The notes beneath the pieces are model-generated. The model worked only from the letters and a program-made list of their open reading frames with translations. It was not told the DNA's origin and made no database searches. Of a DNA stretch of 39,317 bases, positions 1 to 7,568 are shown one piece after another. The DNA comes from Cephaloticoccus sp. (GTDB lineage Bacteria > Verrucomicrobiota > Verrucomicrobiia > Opitutales > Opitutaceae): positions 1-39,317 of the forward strand of contig JAURHD010000022.1 in the NCBI GenBank assembly GCA_030833445.1, in the 5' to 3' direction. The first letter of the stretch is position 1, and every line of letters starts with the position of its first letter. A program made the position numbers and the translations under genes.

Positions 1-333
1 CAGCGGCAGTCCGCGACTCACCGCCAAGGCCGTGTCATCACTTCGCAGCATGCCGAAATCGGCTTCCCCTTTCGCGACTTTCAACTTGATGGCCGCACCC
101 GGACCGCCACTCAGAATTTCAACATCCAAACCCGCGTCACGATAGTAGCCCTTGGCTAGGGCTTGATAAAATCCGCCATGCTCTGCCTGCGGAAACCAGT
201 CAGTTTGGAACACCACCTTGCGCAGATTGGTTGGCGTTACCGGTTTTGGCCGGCATGCCGCACCCAACAATACCGAGGCGCAAAGCAGAATTCCCAAATT
301 AAAGTGTCTCACGCTTCCATCGCATACCTTCAT
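1..333 (-). CDS. ABC transporter substrate-binding lipoprotein, NMT1/THI5-like (partial, cut by window edge)
   Basis: The first 111 residues are visible. They begin with a short basic segment and a hydrophobic stretch ending in a lipobox (LLGAAC, Cys at residue 27), so the protein is probably an exported lipoprotein. The mature part opens with a strand followed by QTDWFPQAEHGGFYQALAKG and an acidic-glycine segment. This is typical of NMT1/THI5 and SsuA-like binding proteins, which take up thiamine pyrimidine precursors, nitrate/sulfonates or similar small molecules. The ATG at 333 follows a good Shine-Dalgarno (GAGGGG), unlike most genes here. It starts 17 bases after the amidohydrolase stop, so the two are probably one operon. 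Family assignment is fairly secure. The ligand cannot be named from the sequence, although the neighbouring purine-type permease hints at a heterocycle. Confidence 0.8.
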   Translation of the reverse strand, partial: MKVCDGSVRHFNLGILLCASVLLGAACRPKPVTPTNLRKVVFQTDWFPQAEHGGFYQALAKGYYRDAGLDVEILSGGPGAAIKLKVAKGEADFGMLRSDDTALAVSRGLPL

Positions 334-350
334 AACCCCTCGGGCGAGAA

Positions 351-1232
351 TCATCCGCGTAATAATGCAGCCGCATTGTCATGAACGATACTTTGCAGGG
401 CTTCCGCGGACAGCTCCGAACGATGCACCTCTGCGATCAGTCGCGGCATATCCGGCCCGGGATCGATTGTGGGATAGAGATTCAGCGGATAGTCCGAGCC
501 AAACAATACCCGATCAGGCGCCACCGTATTGCAAAATTCCCGCCAGAATGTCTGCGGGTATAACAACGGACTGGCCGCCGTATCATAGAAAATATTCGTG
601 GGTATGGGTTGCTTCACAAGGATCGGCAAGCGGCCACCCCAATGAGCGAGAATGAACCTTGTCCCCGGATGACGGCGGGCCAATTCGATGAAATCGGCCA
701 ACGGCGTCTCCACCCGGCCCGGATAGTCGCGACTCTGGGGATCGGTCACGTGAAGGTTCACCGGCATGCCCCATCGTCCGGCACATGCGAGCACCGCGTC
801 GAGAACAGGATCCTCAATGGAAATTCTTTGGGCATGCGGTGACAGCTCACCCACTCCGATCAGGCCAGAGTCACGCGCAATCCGCAGTTCACTCAACGCT
901 GCATCCTGCCCCGCACCGGGATGAAGTGTCGCAAAGGCCGACAACCGGTCCGGATGCGCTCGGACGCACTCGGCGTAAAATCGATTCTGCATGATGCAGG
1001 TTGCGGGCATTTCCCAATACCAGCCCAACAGCACCGCCCACGAGACTCCCGCAGCATCCATGTCGCGCAGCAGTTGATCCACCGAGGGAAATGCCTGCAC
1101 CGGTTGCCCATTTTTACGTCGACGGGTGCAAAGCGTCGCCCAGTGCGCTTCGCCGCAGGCGGCGGCCCAAGCCGCCGGATCACGGTTCACCTCATCTGGG
1201 TATAGATGCACATGCGCGTCGATGATGGGCAT
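351..1232 (-). CDS. Amidohydrolase family protein (Amidohydro_2, TIM barrel)
   Basis: This is a 293-residue metal-dependent hydrolase or decarboxylase-type TIM barrel. The N-terminal DAHVHLYP carries the HxH metal ligands. Further along, an LHVTDP segment, a RFILAHWGG segment (His ligand) and FGSDYPLN (catalytic Asp) give the strand-end pattern of PF04909. The ATG at 1232 is chosen because the HxH strand follows at once. A longer reading back to about 1292 would add only a low-complexity Asn-Glu run from a hexanucleotide repeat and would abut the divergent permease start. It lies upstream of the NMT1-like lipoprotein and diverges from an AzgA-like permease, so it may act on a heterocyclic or lactone compound imported by them. 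The substrate is unknown. Confidence 0.85.
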   Translation of the reverse strand: MPIIDAHVHLYPDEVNRDPAAWAAACGEAHWATLCTRRRKNGQPVQAFPSVDQLLRDMDAAGVSWAVLLGWYWEMPATCIMQNRFYAECVRAHPDRLSAFATLHPGAGQDAALSELRIARDSGLIGVGELSPHAQRISIEDPVLDAVLACAGRWGMPVNLHVTDPQSRDYPGRVETPLADFIELARRHPGTRFILAHWGGRLPILVKQPIPTNIFYDTAASPLLYPQTFWREFCNTVAPDRVLFGSDYPLNLYPTIDPGPDMPRLIAEVHRSELSAEALQSIVHDNAAALLRG

Positions 1233-1236
1233 AAAA

Positions 1237-1258
1237 TCGTTCTCGTTCTCATTCTCAT
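1237..1258. repeat. Hexanucleotide tandem repeat in the divergent intergenic region
   Basis: The plus strand reads GTTCTC GTTCTC ATTCTC ATT, about three and a half copies of (G/A)TTCTC. It lies between the divergent starts of the amidohydrolase (1232) and the permease (1291). On the minus strand the purine-rich GAGAAC copies sit just upstream of the amidohydrolase ATG and may act as a weak ribosome-binding region. Confidence 0.7.
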
Positions 1259-1290
1259 TTTTGTGCTCAATCGCGCAAGCCGAGAACCCC

Positions 1291-2619
1291 ATGCTTCAGC
1301 GCTTCTTTAAACTTCAAGCCCACGGCACGACGGTCGGCCGTGAAATCCAGGCCGGCTGCACGACGTTTGCCGCCATGGCTTACATCCTGGCGGTCAACCC
1401 TGCAATCTTAGCTGCCGCTGGCATGCCGGTGGAGGGACTTATCACCGTCACTGCGATCAGTGCGGCTGTCAGCACGCTGATCATGGCGTTCAGCACCAAT
1501 TTCCCGCTGGCTGTGGCTCCGGGAATGGGGATCAACGCCTACTTCGCCTATACGGTATGTCTCGGCTTGGGTGTGCCGTGGCAACAAGCCTTGGGATTGG
1601 TTTTCATCAATGGTCTGGCGTTTCTGGCGCTGTCCCTATCCGGGATTCGAGAGAAAATCATCAACGTCATCCCCTTCCAACTGAAGATGGCGATTACGTG
1701 CGGGATCGGTCTTTTCATTGCCTTCATCGGATTGAAAAACGGCGGCATCATCACCGCCCACGCCGAGACGTTGGTCACTCATGGTGCCTTGGGTTCCCCG
1801 CCAGTGTTGCTGTGCTTTGCCGGTATTCTGCTCACCATCGTGTTGATGGTTCGACGCGTGCCCGGCGGCATCATTCTGTCGATTCTAACCATCACCGTGG
1901 TTGGCATGTTTGTGCCGGATGGCCAAGGAGGCCGCGTAACCCAATTGCCCGATCATTTTGTTTCTCTGCCGGCCTCCATGAGTGATACCTTCATGCAGCT
2001 CAACCTCGGCTATTTTAGGGCCGACTGGGTCAAAGCTACGACAGTAGTGCTCACGCTGTTGTTGATCGCGCTCTTCGACAACGTCGGCACCTTGATCGGC
2101 GTTACCCAGCGTGCCGGGTTGCTCGATAAAAACGGCAATCTGCCCGGAGCCGGCAAAGCCCTGGTCGCCGATTCTCTCGGCGTGATCGCATCCTCAATCT
2201 TTGGCACTTCCAATGTCGTGAGCTATATCGAGTCCGCTTCGGGAGTCGAAGCCGGTGGCCGCACCGGCTTGGTTGGTGTCACGGTTGCCCTGCTGTTTTT
2301 GGGCGCACTGTTTTTCACGCCGGTCATCCAGTCTGTTCCAGTGATAGCCACTGCCCCCGCCCTCGTGGTCGTGGGTATTTTCATGTTTCAATCGGTGGCC
2401 CAATTGAACCTTGAAGATCTGCGAGAGGCCGCACCGGCCTTCATTATCATTCTGGCTACACCGCTCACTTTCAGCATCGCCGAAGGTATCGGTCTGGGCT
2501 TGGTCGCCTACGCGATCATTCATCTGACGACTGGCCGGGCCCGTCAAACACCTTGGCTGGTGTATGTGCTGGCAGCGATATTCGCCGTGCATCTTTTCCG
2601 CGAGCTCTTCACGGCTTGA
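1291..2619 (+). CDS. NCS2 family purine permease (AzgA/PbuG-like)
   Basis: This is a 442-residue polytopic membrane protein with about 12-14 hydrophobic segments. Near the N-terminus, GCTTFAAMAYILAVNP and then TNFPLAVAPGMGINAYFAY are hallmark stretches of the AzgA branch of NCS2 transporters, which import adenine, guanine or hypoxanthine with protons. ALFDNVGTLIGVTQRAG and the SNVVSYIESASGVEAGGRTG segment, which carries substrate-site residues in the family, are also present. The ATG at 1291 starts the conserved region. Reading further upstream would run into the divergent gene. A hypoxanthine phosphoribosyltransferase occurs at 23781 but is not linked. The family call is strong. The exact base transported is inferred. 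Confidence 0.92.
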   Translation: MLQRFFKLQAHGTTVGREIQAGCTTFAAMAYILAVNPAILAAAGMPVEGLITVTAISAAVSTLIMAFSTNFPLAVAPGMGINAYFAYTVCLGLGVPWQQALGLVFINGLAFLALSLSGIREKIINVIPFQLKMAITCGIGLFIAFIGLKNGGIITAHAETLVTHGALGSPPVLLCFAGILLTIVLMVRRVPGGIILSILTITVVGMFVPDGQGGRVTQLPDHFVSLPASMSDTFMQLNLGYFRADWVKATTVVLTLLLIALFDNVGTLIGVTQRAGLLDKNGNLPGAGKALVADSLGVIASSIFGTSNVVSYIESASGVEAGGRTGLVGVTVALLFLGALFFTPVIQSVPVIATAPALVVVGIFMFQSVAQLNLEDLREAAPAFIIILATPLTFSIAEGIGLGLVAYAIIHLTTGRARQTPWLVYVLAAIFAVHLFRELFTA

Positions 2620-2625
2620 GAGTGC

Positions 2626-3402
2626 TCAGAACTGCCAGCCCATTCGCACTACTGGTGTGTAGTCAGGGGCACTTCTCGTCAGGCCAGCATACAGCGCGAC
2701 ATCGAGCCACGCGGATGGGTTGAACATGTAGGTAATCCCGCCGCCGATCTCCCCCGACCAATTCGACGCATCGGATAGATCGATCCAACCCGAGAATTCT
2801 CCATATGCGGCCCATTTGTCGTTAATCGTTCGAGTAAAGGACATACTCCCGTAAAGCGGGATATCCCGACCCCCGGCACCGTCATCCAGGCAATCCATTC
2901 CCAGATTTGCATTCCATTGCGTCAGCTCCCCTAGCGGACAATCGAAAATCAATACGACACCGGGCTCCAGTGAGCCGTTGCCCAAGTCGTCGTTTGCCAA
3001 GGGTAATTTTAGATAGGGCAAGAGCGCCCAGCCCGGACCTTCGGTTTCGTTGCCACTAAAATTCCATTTCGCCCTGAACCAACCATCCCCATTCCCGGAG
3101 TTGGTTGAGCTGGCGCCCCCGCCAACGATTCTTTCCTCTCGTCCGATATCCATGCCGAATTGGATATCCAACCGATCACTCAGTCCGGTGGAAAAGAGCA
3201 ACGAGCCAATCGTCGTCGAGCGATATTCTACGCCATCTTTCCCCGGGGTGTGACGATCGATCGCCATGCTGAAAACATCCACTTCCAGCAGCCAGCCGCT
3301 TTGGGGTGCGGTGGAACTTGCCTCGGTCAACTGGGCAAGTGCATGGCTTGAAATGCTCCCCAAGACCAACACCACGCCCAATCTAAATCCGCGCAAATCC
3401 AT
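2626..3402 (-). CDS. Outer-membrane beta-barrel protein, MetA/phenol-degradation transporter-like
   Basis: This is a 258-residue exported protein. A signal peptide (residues 1-24, ending SHALAQ) is followed by alternating amphipathic strands rich in Gly, Trp, Tyr and Asp. The C-terminus is aromatic (GWQF), as expected for BAM-assembled barrels. The pattern LLFSTGLSDRLDIQFGMDIG resembles the PF13557 group of poorly characterised outer-membrane transporters. No TonB box or plug domain is visible. The gene starts 21 bases after the FeoB membrane-subunit stop on the same strand, so it is probably the last gene of the Feo operon and a candidate outer-membrane pore for the same cargo. That functional link is inference. 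Its stop lies 6 bases from the convergent permease stop. Confidence 0.7.
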   Translation of the reverse strand: MDLRGFRLGVVLVLGSISSHALAQLTEASSTAPQSGWLLEVDVFSMAIDRHTPGKDGVEYRSTTIGSLLFSTGLSDRLDIQFGMDIGREERIVGGGASSTNSGNGDGWFRAKWNFSGNETEGPGWALLPYLKLPLANDDLGNGSLEPGVVLIFDCPLGELTQWNANLGMDCLDDGAGGRDIPLYGSMSFTRTINDKWAAYGEFSGWIDLSDASNWSGEIGGGITYMFNPSAWLDVALYAGLTRSAPDYTPVVRMGWQF

Positions 3403-3423
3403 GGGGATAGCAATGCGCAGATT

Positions 3424-4869
3424 CTAGGCAAACAACCGCCAAACAAATGCGACGCTAAAGGTAACCAGCACACCAATGGCCACGGGTAGCAGCGTGGAAA
3501 CCACGGTCCATTTCACACTGCCGGTTTCCTTGTAGATCGTGTAGATCGTCGTGCTGCAGGGATTGTGCAGCAGACTGAAGAGCATCAGATTGATTGCGGT
3601 CAACAAGGTCCAGCCACCGGCCTCGAGCACACCTTTGGTCGCCGTATCCGAATCGAGTTCAAACATGACCCCCGCACCGGCACCAACCCCGTGCACCCCG
3701 GCCACCAACACCGTCAACATGAGTATGGTTGGCACCACGATTTCGTTGGCCGGGATCGCCACCACGTAGGCAATCAAGATGACTCCGTTCAAACCTAGAG
3801 CCAGCCCGACCGGGTCGAGTCGGTAGATCAACCAATGCGCAAGACTGGCATCCCCCACTTGGATATTCGCAATCAGCCAGATTGCCGCGCCGGCCGGAAT
3901 AGCGAAAACGATGGCCCGCCAGAGCACGAAAATCGTGCGATCAATCAACGAAGTATAAAGAGTCTGGAGAATGGCCGGGGGCCGATAGGGCGGCAGCTCA
4001 AGACTAAAGGACGAGACTTCGCCTTTTAGCACCGAACGCGACAGCACCCAGGAGACGACGAGGGTGAATCCCAATCCCAGCAAAGCGACTCCGGTCACGG
4101 CCGCCGCGGATACCAAGCCCGCCCAGTGGGCCGGCACCAATACGCCGATGAAAATCGAGGCGATCAGAATTTGGGTCGGCCAACGACCGTTACAGAGGGC
4201 AAAATTATTGGTAATGATCGCGATCAATCGTTCGCGCGGGCTATCGATGATCCGGGTCGCCACCACGCCGGTGGCATTGCAGCCAAAGCCCATCATCGTG
4301 CTCATCGTTTGTTTGCCATGCGCGCCGACACTTTTGAAAAGTCGGTCCATGTTGAAAGCCACCCGCGGCAGATAGCCGAAGTCCTCCAGCATGGTGAATA
4401 GCGGGAAGAAAATAGCCATCGGCGGCAGCATCACACTGATAACCCAGGCCATGGATAGATACATGCCATCCACTGTCAGCCCGGTCAGCCAAGCCGGAAA
4501 CCCGAGATCGACCATGACTTCACGCAAAATCGGCCAGAGCCAGCCAATGAAAAAATCCGCCAGCCAACCCGATGGTGCATTCGCGCCGATGATCGTGATC
4601 CAAAACATCAGGGCAAAGAGCAGCAGCATTATTGGGAAACCCCACAACCGGCTGGTCAGGATACGATCAAGTGAACGATCAAAAGTGGGACGGGCGCCGC
4701 GTCCGGGACGGGTAACGGAGCGGTCGGCAATCCGTGCGGCATCGCTGTAGATCGCCTCTACAATGTGCTCGTGCACATCACCGGGTATTTCCCGGCGTAA
4801 GCGGCGGGCAGTTTCCAGAATTCCCGTTGGATCCATCTTGGCGGAGGAACTTGCAGCAGTTGAGGCCAT
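3424..4869 (-). CDS. feoB: FeoB membrane (permease) subunit of a split FeoB
   Basis: This 481-residue protein corresponds to the C-terminal membrane half of FeoB. A short cytoplasmic helix ([17 protein letters not shown]) leads into [14 protein letters not shown], the classical entry to the first membrane span. Two Gate domains and the FeoB_C region follow. The first Gate has [13 protein letters not shown] and [12 protein letters not shown], where most FeoB proteins have SCSAR. Near the end is [17 protein letters not shown]. The ATG at 4869 is preceded by AAAGGA and lies 7 bases past the stop of the GTPase subunit. The gene therefore looks like a true separate cistron rather than a sequencing frameshift. 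It should form the Fe2+ (possibly Mn2+) channel with the GTPase protein. Confidence 0.9.
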   Translation of the reverse strand: MASTAASSSAKMDPTGILETARRLRREIPGDVHEHIVEAIYSDAARIADRSVTRPGRGARPTFDRSLDRILTSRLWGFPIMLLLFALMFWITIIGANAPSGWLADFFIGWLWPILREVMVDLGFPAWLTGLTVDGMYLSMAWVISVMLPPMAIFFPLFTMLEDFGYLPRVAFNMDRLFKSVGAHGKQTMSTMMGFGCNATGVVATRIIDSPRERLIAIITNNFALCNGRWPTQILIASIFIGVLVPAHWAGLVSAAAVTGVALLGLGFTLVVSWVLSRSVLKGEVSSFSLELPPYRPPAILQTLYTSLIDRTIFVLWRAIVFAIPAGAAIWLIANIQVGDASLAHWLIYRLDPVGLALGLNGVILIAYVVAIPANEIVVPTILMLTVLVAGVHGVGAGAGVMFELDSDTATKGVLEAGGWTLLTAINLMLFSLLHNPCSTTIYTIYKETGSVKWTVVSTLLPVAIGVLVTFSVAFVWRLFA

Positions 4870-4876
4870 AATTCCT

Positions 4877-5704
4877 TTAGGCCGAAACCGACTCCTCAAT
4901 TCCCTTGGCCAGGGTCAGGGCTAGATTGCCCAAGGTGCCGTCGCGCATGGCCGCCGAGAGACTTTCATCACCACCGAGGAGCCGCATGGCCACCCAGCGG
5001 GCATTGGGCAAATCGGGATATGCGGCGGAAATTTGCGCGACCAATTCATTCAGGGCAGCCTTCAAGGCCGGGGGCTCATTGGTCAAACGATACGGCCGGC
5101 AGGTAATTTTCCCGGAAGCGACATCAGAGATCACTTTAAGCAGTTCAGGGAGACCTTCCCCTGATCGCGCGGAGGTCGGCACCACTGGCACCCCCAAATC
5201 ACGGGCCAGTTGACGATCGTCCACCACGACTTGATGGCGGCGCGCTTCATCCATCAGATTCAGGCACAACACTACACGGTCGGTGATCTCCAAGACCTGA
5301 ATCATCAGGTTCAAGTTGCATTCCAGTCGGGTCGCATCGGCCACGACCACGGTTACATCCGGTTGCCCGAAAAGTATAAAGTCCCGGGCAATTTCCTCAT
5401 CCAGACTTGTGGATAGCAGCGAGTAAGTCCCGGGAAGATCGACTATTTTGTAACGTTGTTCCGCATAAGCGAAACCACCTTCCGCTCGCGTGACCGTTTT
5501 GCCCGGCCAATTACCGGTGTGTTGCCGCAGACCCGTCAGGGCATTGAAAACCGTGCTCTTTCCCGTGTTGGGATTGCCTGCCAATGCGACCACGAAGTCC
5601 CATTGCTCCATATTCACGCCCAGCTTTTTGAGATTGGCGGCGCGGTAGACGCTGCAAGTGGCACATGCCTCAGTCGGCGGGGTGATAGCTGGCTCGGTTT
5701 TCAT
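4877..5704 (-). CDS. feoB: FeoB GTPase (N-terminal) subunit of a split FeoB
   Basis: This is a 275-residue cytosolic G protein. The G motifs are clear: G1 GNPNTGKST (43-51), G3 DLPG (89-92), G4 NLMD and G5 TSARSGEG. The region after about residue 190 is the helical GDI-like domain, which is cut short because the downstream linker sits in the next cistron. An unusual N-terminal CxxC (C14, C17) precedes the conserved KKLGV segment. Its ATG overlaps the stop of the upstream DtxR-FeoA gene (ATGA at 5701-5704), suggesting translational coupling. Known FeoB biology assigns nucleotide-regulated Fe2+ transport. The split form is directly visible here. Confidence 0.93.
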   Translation of the reverse strand: MKTEPAITPPTEACATCSVYRAANLKKLGVNMEQWDFVVALAGNPNTGKSTVFNALTGLRQHTGNWPGKTVTRAEGGFAYAEQRYKIVDLPGTYSLLSTSLDEEIARDFILFGQPDVTVVVADATRLECNLNLMIQVLEITDRVVLCLNLMDEARRHQVVVDDRQLARDLGVPVVPTSARSGEGLPELLKVISDVASGKITCRPYRLTNEPPALKAALNELVAQISAAYPDLPNARWVAMRLLGGDESLSAAMRDGTLGNLALTLAKGIEESVSA

Positions 5705-6738
5705 GAGGTTAAAATTGGCTCCGGCACTTTCATTCTTTGTCCGATGCGGATGTGCTTTGCCTGTTCGCGTCGCAGGGCGATCACCGTGCCTCGCACCCGA
5801 TAGGCGATCGGATCACCACTGGGACTGATCATCTCCACTTCGATTAACGTGCCGGGCACAAAACCCAGATCGAATAAACGTCGGCGTTCAGCCCCGCGAC
5901 AGGCTGCACTCAAACTAATCACGCGGGCCTGTTCACCCGGCAGCAAGCCGGCCAGATATTCTTCCTCGAACAAGTCTGCGGCCGTGGCACCTGGCACCGA
6001 CACATAGGCAATGTTGTTGGCGAGGATGGGTGCGAGGGCGATTTCACGCCCTTCCGACCAAATCCGCACGCAGTCGCGCTCCTTCACAAACACACAAATG
6101 CGCATGCCGGGGCGCAATCCCAGGGCGAGAATCTGCCGATAGACAGCATCCGGTTCGTCCTCAATGTGCACGATTTCCAACGGCAGATTGAGCGGAGCCG
6201 TGTTCAAAGGTTGGCCTGAATCGGCATCAAGTTCTCCACCGGATTCCGGAATGGCGTCTCCGTGTGGATCCACCATCGGGTGGCCGAGCCGTGCTTCCAA
6301 GACCTCGGCTTCCTGAGGAGAGATAGAGTGTTCCTTGCGCTCGGCCAAACGATGCCACTGGGATTCATCCACTCCCGTTTGCTCCGCGAGATAACTTTCC
6401 CACAGCCGGTGCGCCCGCACGATATGCAGGGCCAGTTCACGTCCGGCGGGCAAAAGCATCAACCGACCTTCCGCATGCGTAATCAGCCGGCTAAGCTCCA
6501 TGGTATTCAACAAGTCCGCGGCGACATTATCCCGAAGATGCAACGCACCCGTGACACTGTTCAAGGTGGGCACCTGACCGTTCACTTCGCATTTCAAAAT
6601 GTGTTTCAGCGCGTCTTCCTGCCTCACCCGCACTTGGCGGCGACGGGCATCCCGCCAACGGGAAATCACCCCGATGCCCGGCCAGAACAACAGCGCGGCC
6701 ATCAAACCAAAGGAGAATATGAGCAATAGTTCAGTCAT
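5701..6738 (-). CDS. Membrane-anchored DtxR-type metal sensor fused to two FeoA-like domains
   Basis: The 345 residues form four parts. A single N-terminal membrane helix (about 3-25) is followed by an Arg-rich stretch, predicting a cytoplasmic body. A winged-helix region spans about 38-105. A DtxR metal-binding and dimerisation domain (106-165) has H110, E114, H129, E133, E136 and H137 matching the family ligands, plus D42 at the first-ligand position, and ends in [13 protein letters not shown]. Two FeoA/SH3-like domains follow (about 185-248 and 262-335). The second contains [18 protein letters not shown], typical of FeoA. It starts 5 bases after the MntR-like stop and overlaps feoB by 4 bases. 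It could act as FeoA for the split FeoB, as a membrane-tethered regulator, or as both; this is inference. Confidence 0.85.
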   Translation of the reverse strand: MTELLLIFSFGLMAALLFWPGIGVISRWRDARRRQVRVRQEDALKHILKCEVNGQVPTLNSVTGALHLRDNVAADLLNTMELSRLITHAEGRLMLLPAGRELALHIVRAHRLWESYLAEQTGVDESQWHRLAERKEHSISPQEAEVLEARLGHPMVDPHGDAIPESGGELDADSGQPLNTAPLNLPLEIVHIEDEPDAVYRQILALGLRPGMRICVFVKERDCVRIWSEGREIALAPILANNIAYVSVPGATAADLFEEEYLAGLLPGEQARVISLSAACRGAERRRLFDLGFVPGTLIEVEMISPSGDPIAYRVRGTVIALRREQAKHIRIGQRMKVPEPILTS

Positions 6739-6743
6739 CGATA

Positions 6744-7409
6744 TCAGGCCACCGCGCCCACGACAATTTTGGCGGCGGCAGTGAGTCCCAGTGCGATTTC
6801 ATGACCGATCTTGGTTTCGCATCGAACCACCCCGCTGGCCTCCTCGCGCCGTAGCACCTTAACCCGGGTCCCCGGCTTGAGCCCCGTATCCTGAACATAA
6901 GCCAGGAAATCTGGCGATTGGTCGAGAATCCGTGTAACCTGGAGAGACTTGTTAATGGCGCAGCCCTGCATGGTGACTTGGGTCGCTGTGTCGGCAATTA
7001 CCCCTTCCTGATTGGGAATGGGATCACCGTGTGGATCAGCAGTTGGGTGTCCCAGAAATTCGTCTATCCGCTCCAAAACTCGGTTTGAAACCGCATGCTC
7101 CAATGCCTCTGCTTCATCGTGCACTTCGGACCAGTCCATTTTCAAGGTTCGGACAAGAAAGGTTTCCACCAAGCGGTGCTTCCTCAGCACTCCAAGCGCC
7201 AGGGCCCGGCCAACCGGGGTCAGCCGCACGCCTTGCCGCGATTCGTGTTCCATGAGGCCCTGGGCAGCCATGGCTTTGACCATTGTCGTAACTGTGCCGG
7301 GCACTACGCCAAGGGCTTCAACCAAGGCCCCCATGGGCACAATACCGTCGTTCTCCTGTTCATGCAGGAGCGTGGCTTTCAAGTAGTTTTCGACGGTGCT
7401 CGTGGCCAT
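6744..7409 (-). CDS. DtxR/MntR-family metal-dependent transcriptional regulator
   Basis: This is a 221-residue soluble regulator. The N-terminal winged helix includes GALVEALGVVPGTVTTMVKA as recognition region. The dimerisation domain follows with H78, E82, H97, E101, E104 and H105. The Glu at 101 replaces the Cys of DtxR/IdeR and is the MntR-like choice. The first metal ligand, however, is Asn8 rather than Met or Asp, and Lys11 replaces the MntR Glu. GHPTADPHGDPIP closes the domain, and a C-terminal SH3/FeoA-like domain spans about 155-220. The ATG at 7409 fits the family start; a TTG nine bases upstream is possible. As first gene of the feo operon it probably represses that operon, and perhaps the divergent ABC permease operon, when metal is plentiful. 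Confidence 0.9.
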   Translation of the reverse strand: MATSTVENYLKATLLHEQENDGIVPMGALVEALGVVPGTVTTMVKAMAAQGLMEHESRQGVRLTPVGRALALGVLRKHRLVETFLVRTLKMDWSEVHDEAEALEHAVSNRVLERIDEFLGHPTADPHGDPIPNQEGVIADTATQVTMQGCAINKSLQVTRILDQSPDFLAYVQDTGLKPGTRVKVLRREEASGVVRCETKIGHEIALGLTAAAKIVVGAVA

Positions 7410-7423
7410 GAGTATCAATATGG

Positions 7424-7434
7424 TTACCCGTAAA
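7424..7434. promoter_or_regulatory. Candidate metal-regulator operator (TTACCCGTAAA)
   Basis: This near-palindrome (TTAC-CC-GTAA) lies 15 bases upstream of the MntR-like ATG and just before the divergent promoter. A similar string (TTAACCCGTAAT) sits upstream of the ABC ATPase operon at 23715. It is a plausible DtxR-family operator, but the motif is short and untested. Confidence 0.35.
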
Positions 7435-7441
7435 GTCTATT

Positions 7442-7469
7442 TTGAATACTCGAAATGCAAGCGTATTAT
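7442..7469 (+). promoter_or_regulatory. Probable sigma70 promoter for the ABC permease operon
   Basis: TTGAAT (7442-7447), a 16-base spacer and TATTAT (7464-7469) give a good match to the -35/-10 consensus, pointing to the plus strand. Transcription would start near 7476, leaving a leader of about 93 bases before the permease ATG at 7569. The overlap with the regulator's upstream region would allow joint control of both operons. Confidence 0.5.
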
Positions 7470-7568
7470 GCGGTTAATGCCTCTCTGTTTCACAATTCAC
7501 CCGGTAGAAACAAATTCCGGCAAATACGCCTTGCCGCGTTAAAGTAGCTACGGCCAAACTGCGCCCCG

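Noticed and set aside
4867-4899. The feoB break could be a sequencing frameshift.
   Set aside because: The second cistron has its own AAAGGA and ATG, the first has a clean stop, and similar split FeoB pairs are known; two separate genes fit better.
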